A DNA stretch of 64,000 nt, from assembly GCF_014905175.1 (NCBI RefSeq), contig NC_057789.1:27958555-28022554 (forward strand), read 5' to 3'. Origin of the DNA: Aphidius gifuensis (Eukaryota; Arthropoda; Insecta; Hymenoptera; Braconidae). This document shows, one piece after another, positions 63,261 to 64,000 of this stretch. How positions within the stretch are numbered: position 1 is the stretch's first letter; the number at the start of each line of letters is the position of its first letter. Position numbers and translations under genes: made by a program. The notes below the pieces were generated by a model that had not been told where the DNA came from, did not search any database, and saw nothing but the letters and a program-made list of their open reading frames with translations.

Positions 63261-64000
63261 TGAGAAAGCACGACGATGAAGTATCACCAAACTTGACGGA
63301 ATAAAAAATATAAAAAGGTCAATTTTAAGAATTAAAATTAGCAGCAAATATATTAATAAACAAATAATAATAAAAGCAATATTTAAAATAAATTAAATTG
63401 TCCACATATTTTTTTGTACTATTATAATTTCAAAATGTGTTTAAAATAGATAAAATAATTTTATTTTTTTTCAAAGCAACTTGAAAAATGTTAAATACTA
63501 TCAACAACAATATAACGAGAATTTTATACAGGGGTTTTTCTTTTTATACGTACAAGATACAGTTTCCTTAACTTGAAAACTTTTATATCGTCATCAGCAG
63601 ACAAAAAAGAGTAAAAATAAAATAAATAAATAAAAAAGTGTATATATCTTTGATGCTCAAAGCAAGTAACTAAAGGAAACCATTAATATACTCCTTGAAA
63701 ATAAAAGAAAAAAAAAAAAAGAATATGTTGTTTTTCGATTTCAGTATTATTACATTATTTTAAAAACCTTGACTACACTACATTTCACACTTTGATTATA
63801 TTTTATTCTCTCTTTCAAATATCCCAGTCTTAAAATTTGGCCCTTGCTAGTAATTTTCTATCCATTACTTATTTCGTGTGAACGTGTTCGTGAGAGAAAC
63901 AATAACAAAAAAAAAATAAAAACAAGAACTGAATTGCTGGTAAGAAACTGGTTTTCTTTAGACTATAATATATATTTTTTTATTTTTATCTTTTCTTCTT
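63261..64000. other. AT-rich noncoding DNA, no gene seen
   Basis: No feature is supported. The window ends in a pyrimidine-rich run (TCTTTTCTTCTT) on the plus strand, but no AG follows inside the window. Confidence 0.65.

Noticed and set aside
1..64000. CRISPR arrays, bacterial operons, ribosome binding sites and origins were looked for.
   Set aside because: The DNA is clearly eukaryotic in character, and no regularly spaced repeat array or dense coding is present.

Overview
This is very A+T-rich eukaryotic DNA (about three quarters A/T or more by eye), full of A and T homopolymers of 8-18 bases and simple AT, CA and AAAT repeats. I see no protein-coding gene, rRNA, tRNA, snRNA or recognisable microRNA in 64 kb. 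The open frames are short and Phe/Lys/Ile/Asn-rich, as expected from chance in such DNA. The composition, the insect-type splice signals and a MITE-like element fit a compact AT-rich invertebrate, most likely an insect (some parasitoid wasps have such composition). The lineage is an inference and cannot be fixed from this window.

The best-supported biology is a pair of recursive splice sites (ratchet points) on the minus strand, with junctions at 24242/24241 and 52141/52140. Each has a pyrimidine tract, TTTCAG fused directly to a strong 5' splice site (GTAAGT or GTGAGT), and a second perfect GTAAGT 58 or 60 nt downstream. This is the layout described for short cryptic exons that drive recursive splicing in Drosophila. 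Two copies of such an architecture, on the same strand and 27.9 kb apart, suggest that the whole window lies inside one giant intron (at least 64 kb) of a gene transcribed right to left. Its exons lie outside the window.

Layout: 1-3667 is featureless AT-rich DNA. At 3672-4160 there is a 489-bp non-autonomous DNA transposon with terminal inverted repeats, a CTAA target duplication and an internal 149-bp tandem duplication. The rest is AT-rich filler with islands of higher GC (around 12.7, 13.7, 19.9, 29.2, 35.6, 38.2, 43.3, 48.1, 53.1, 53.9, 54.2, 55.2, 56.0 and 63.2 kb). These could be intronic enhancers or other conserved elements. Several islands hold inverted repeats. Three (22207-22319, 23862-23953, 47341-47415) can be drawn as multi-branched junctions. 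Most single hairpins may be chance in a sequence of this size and are given low confidence.
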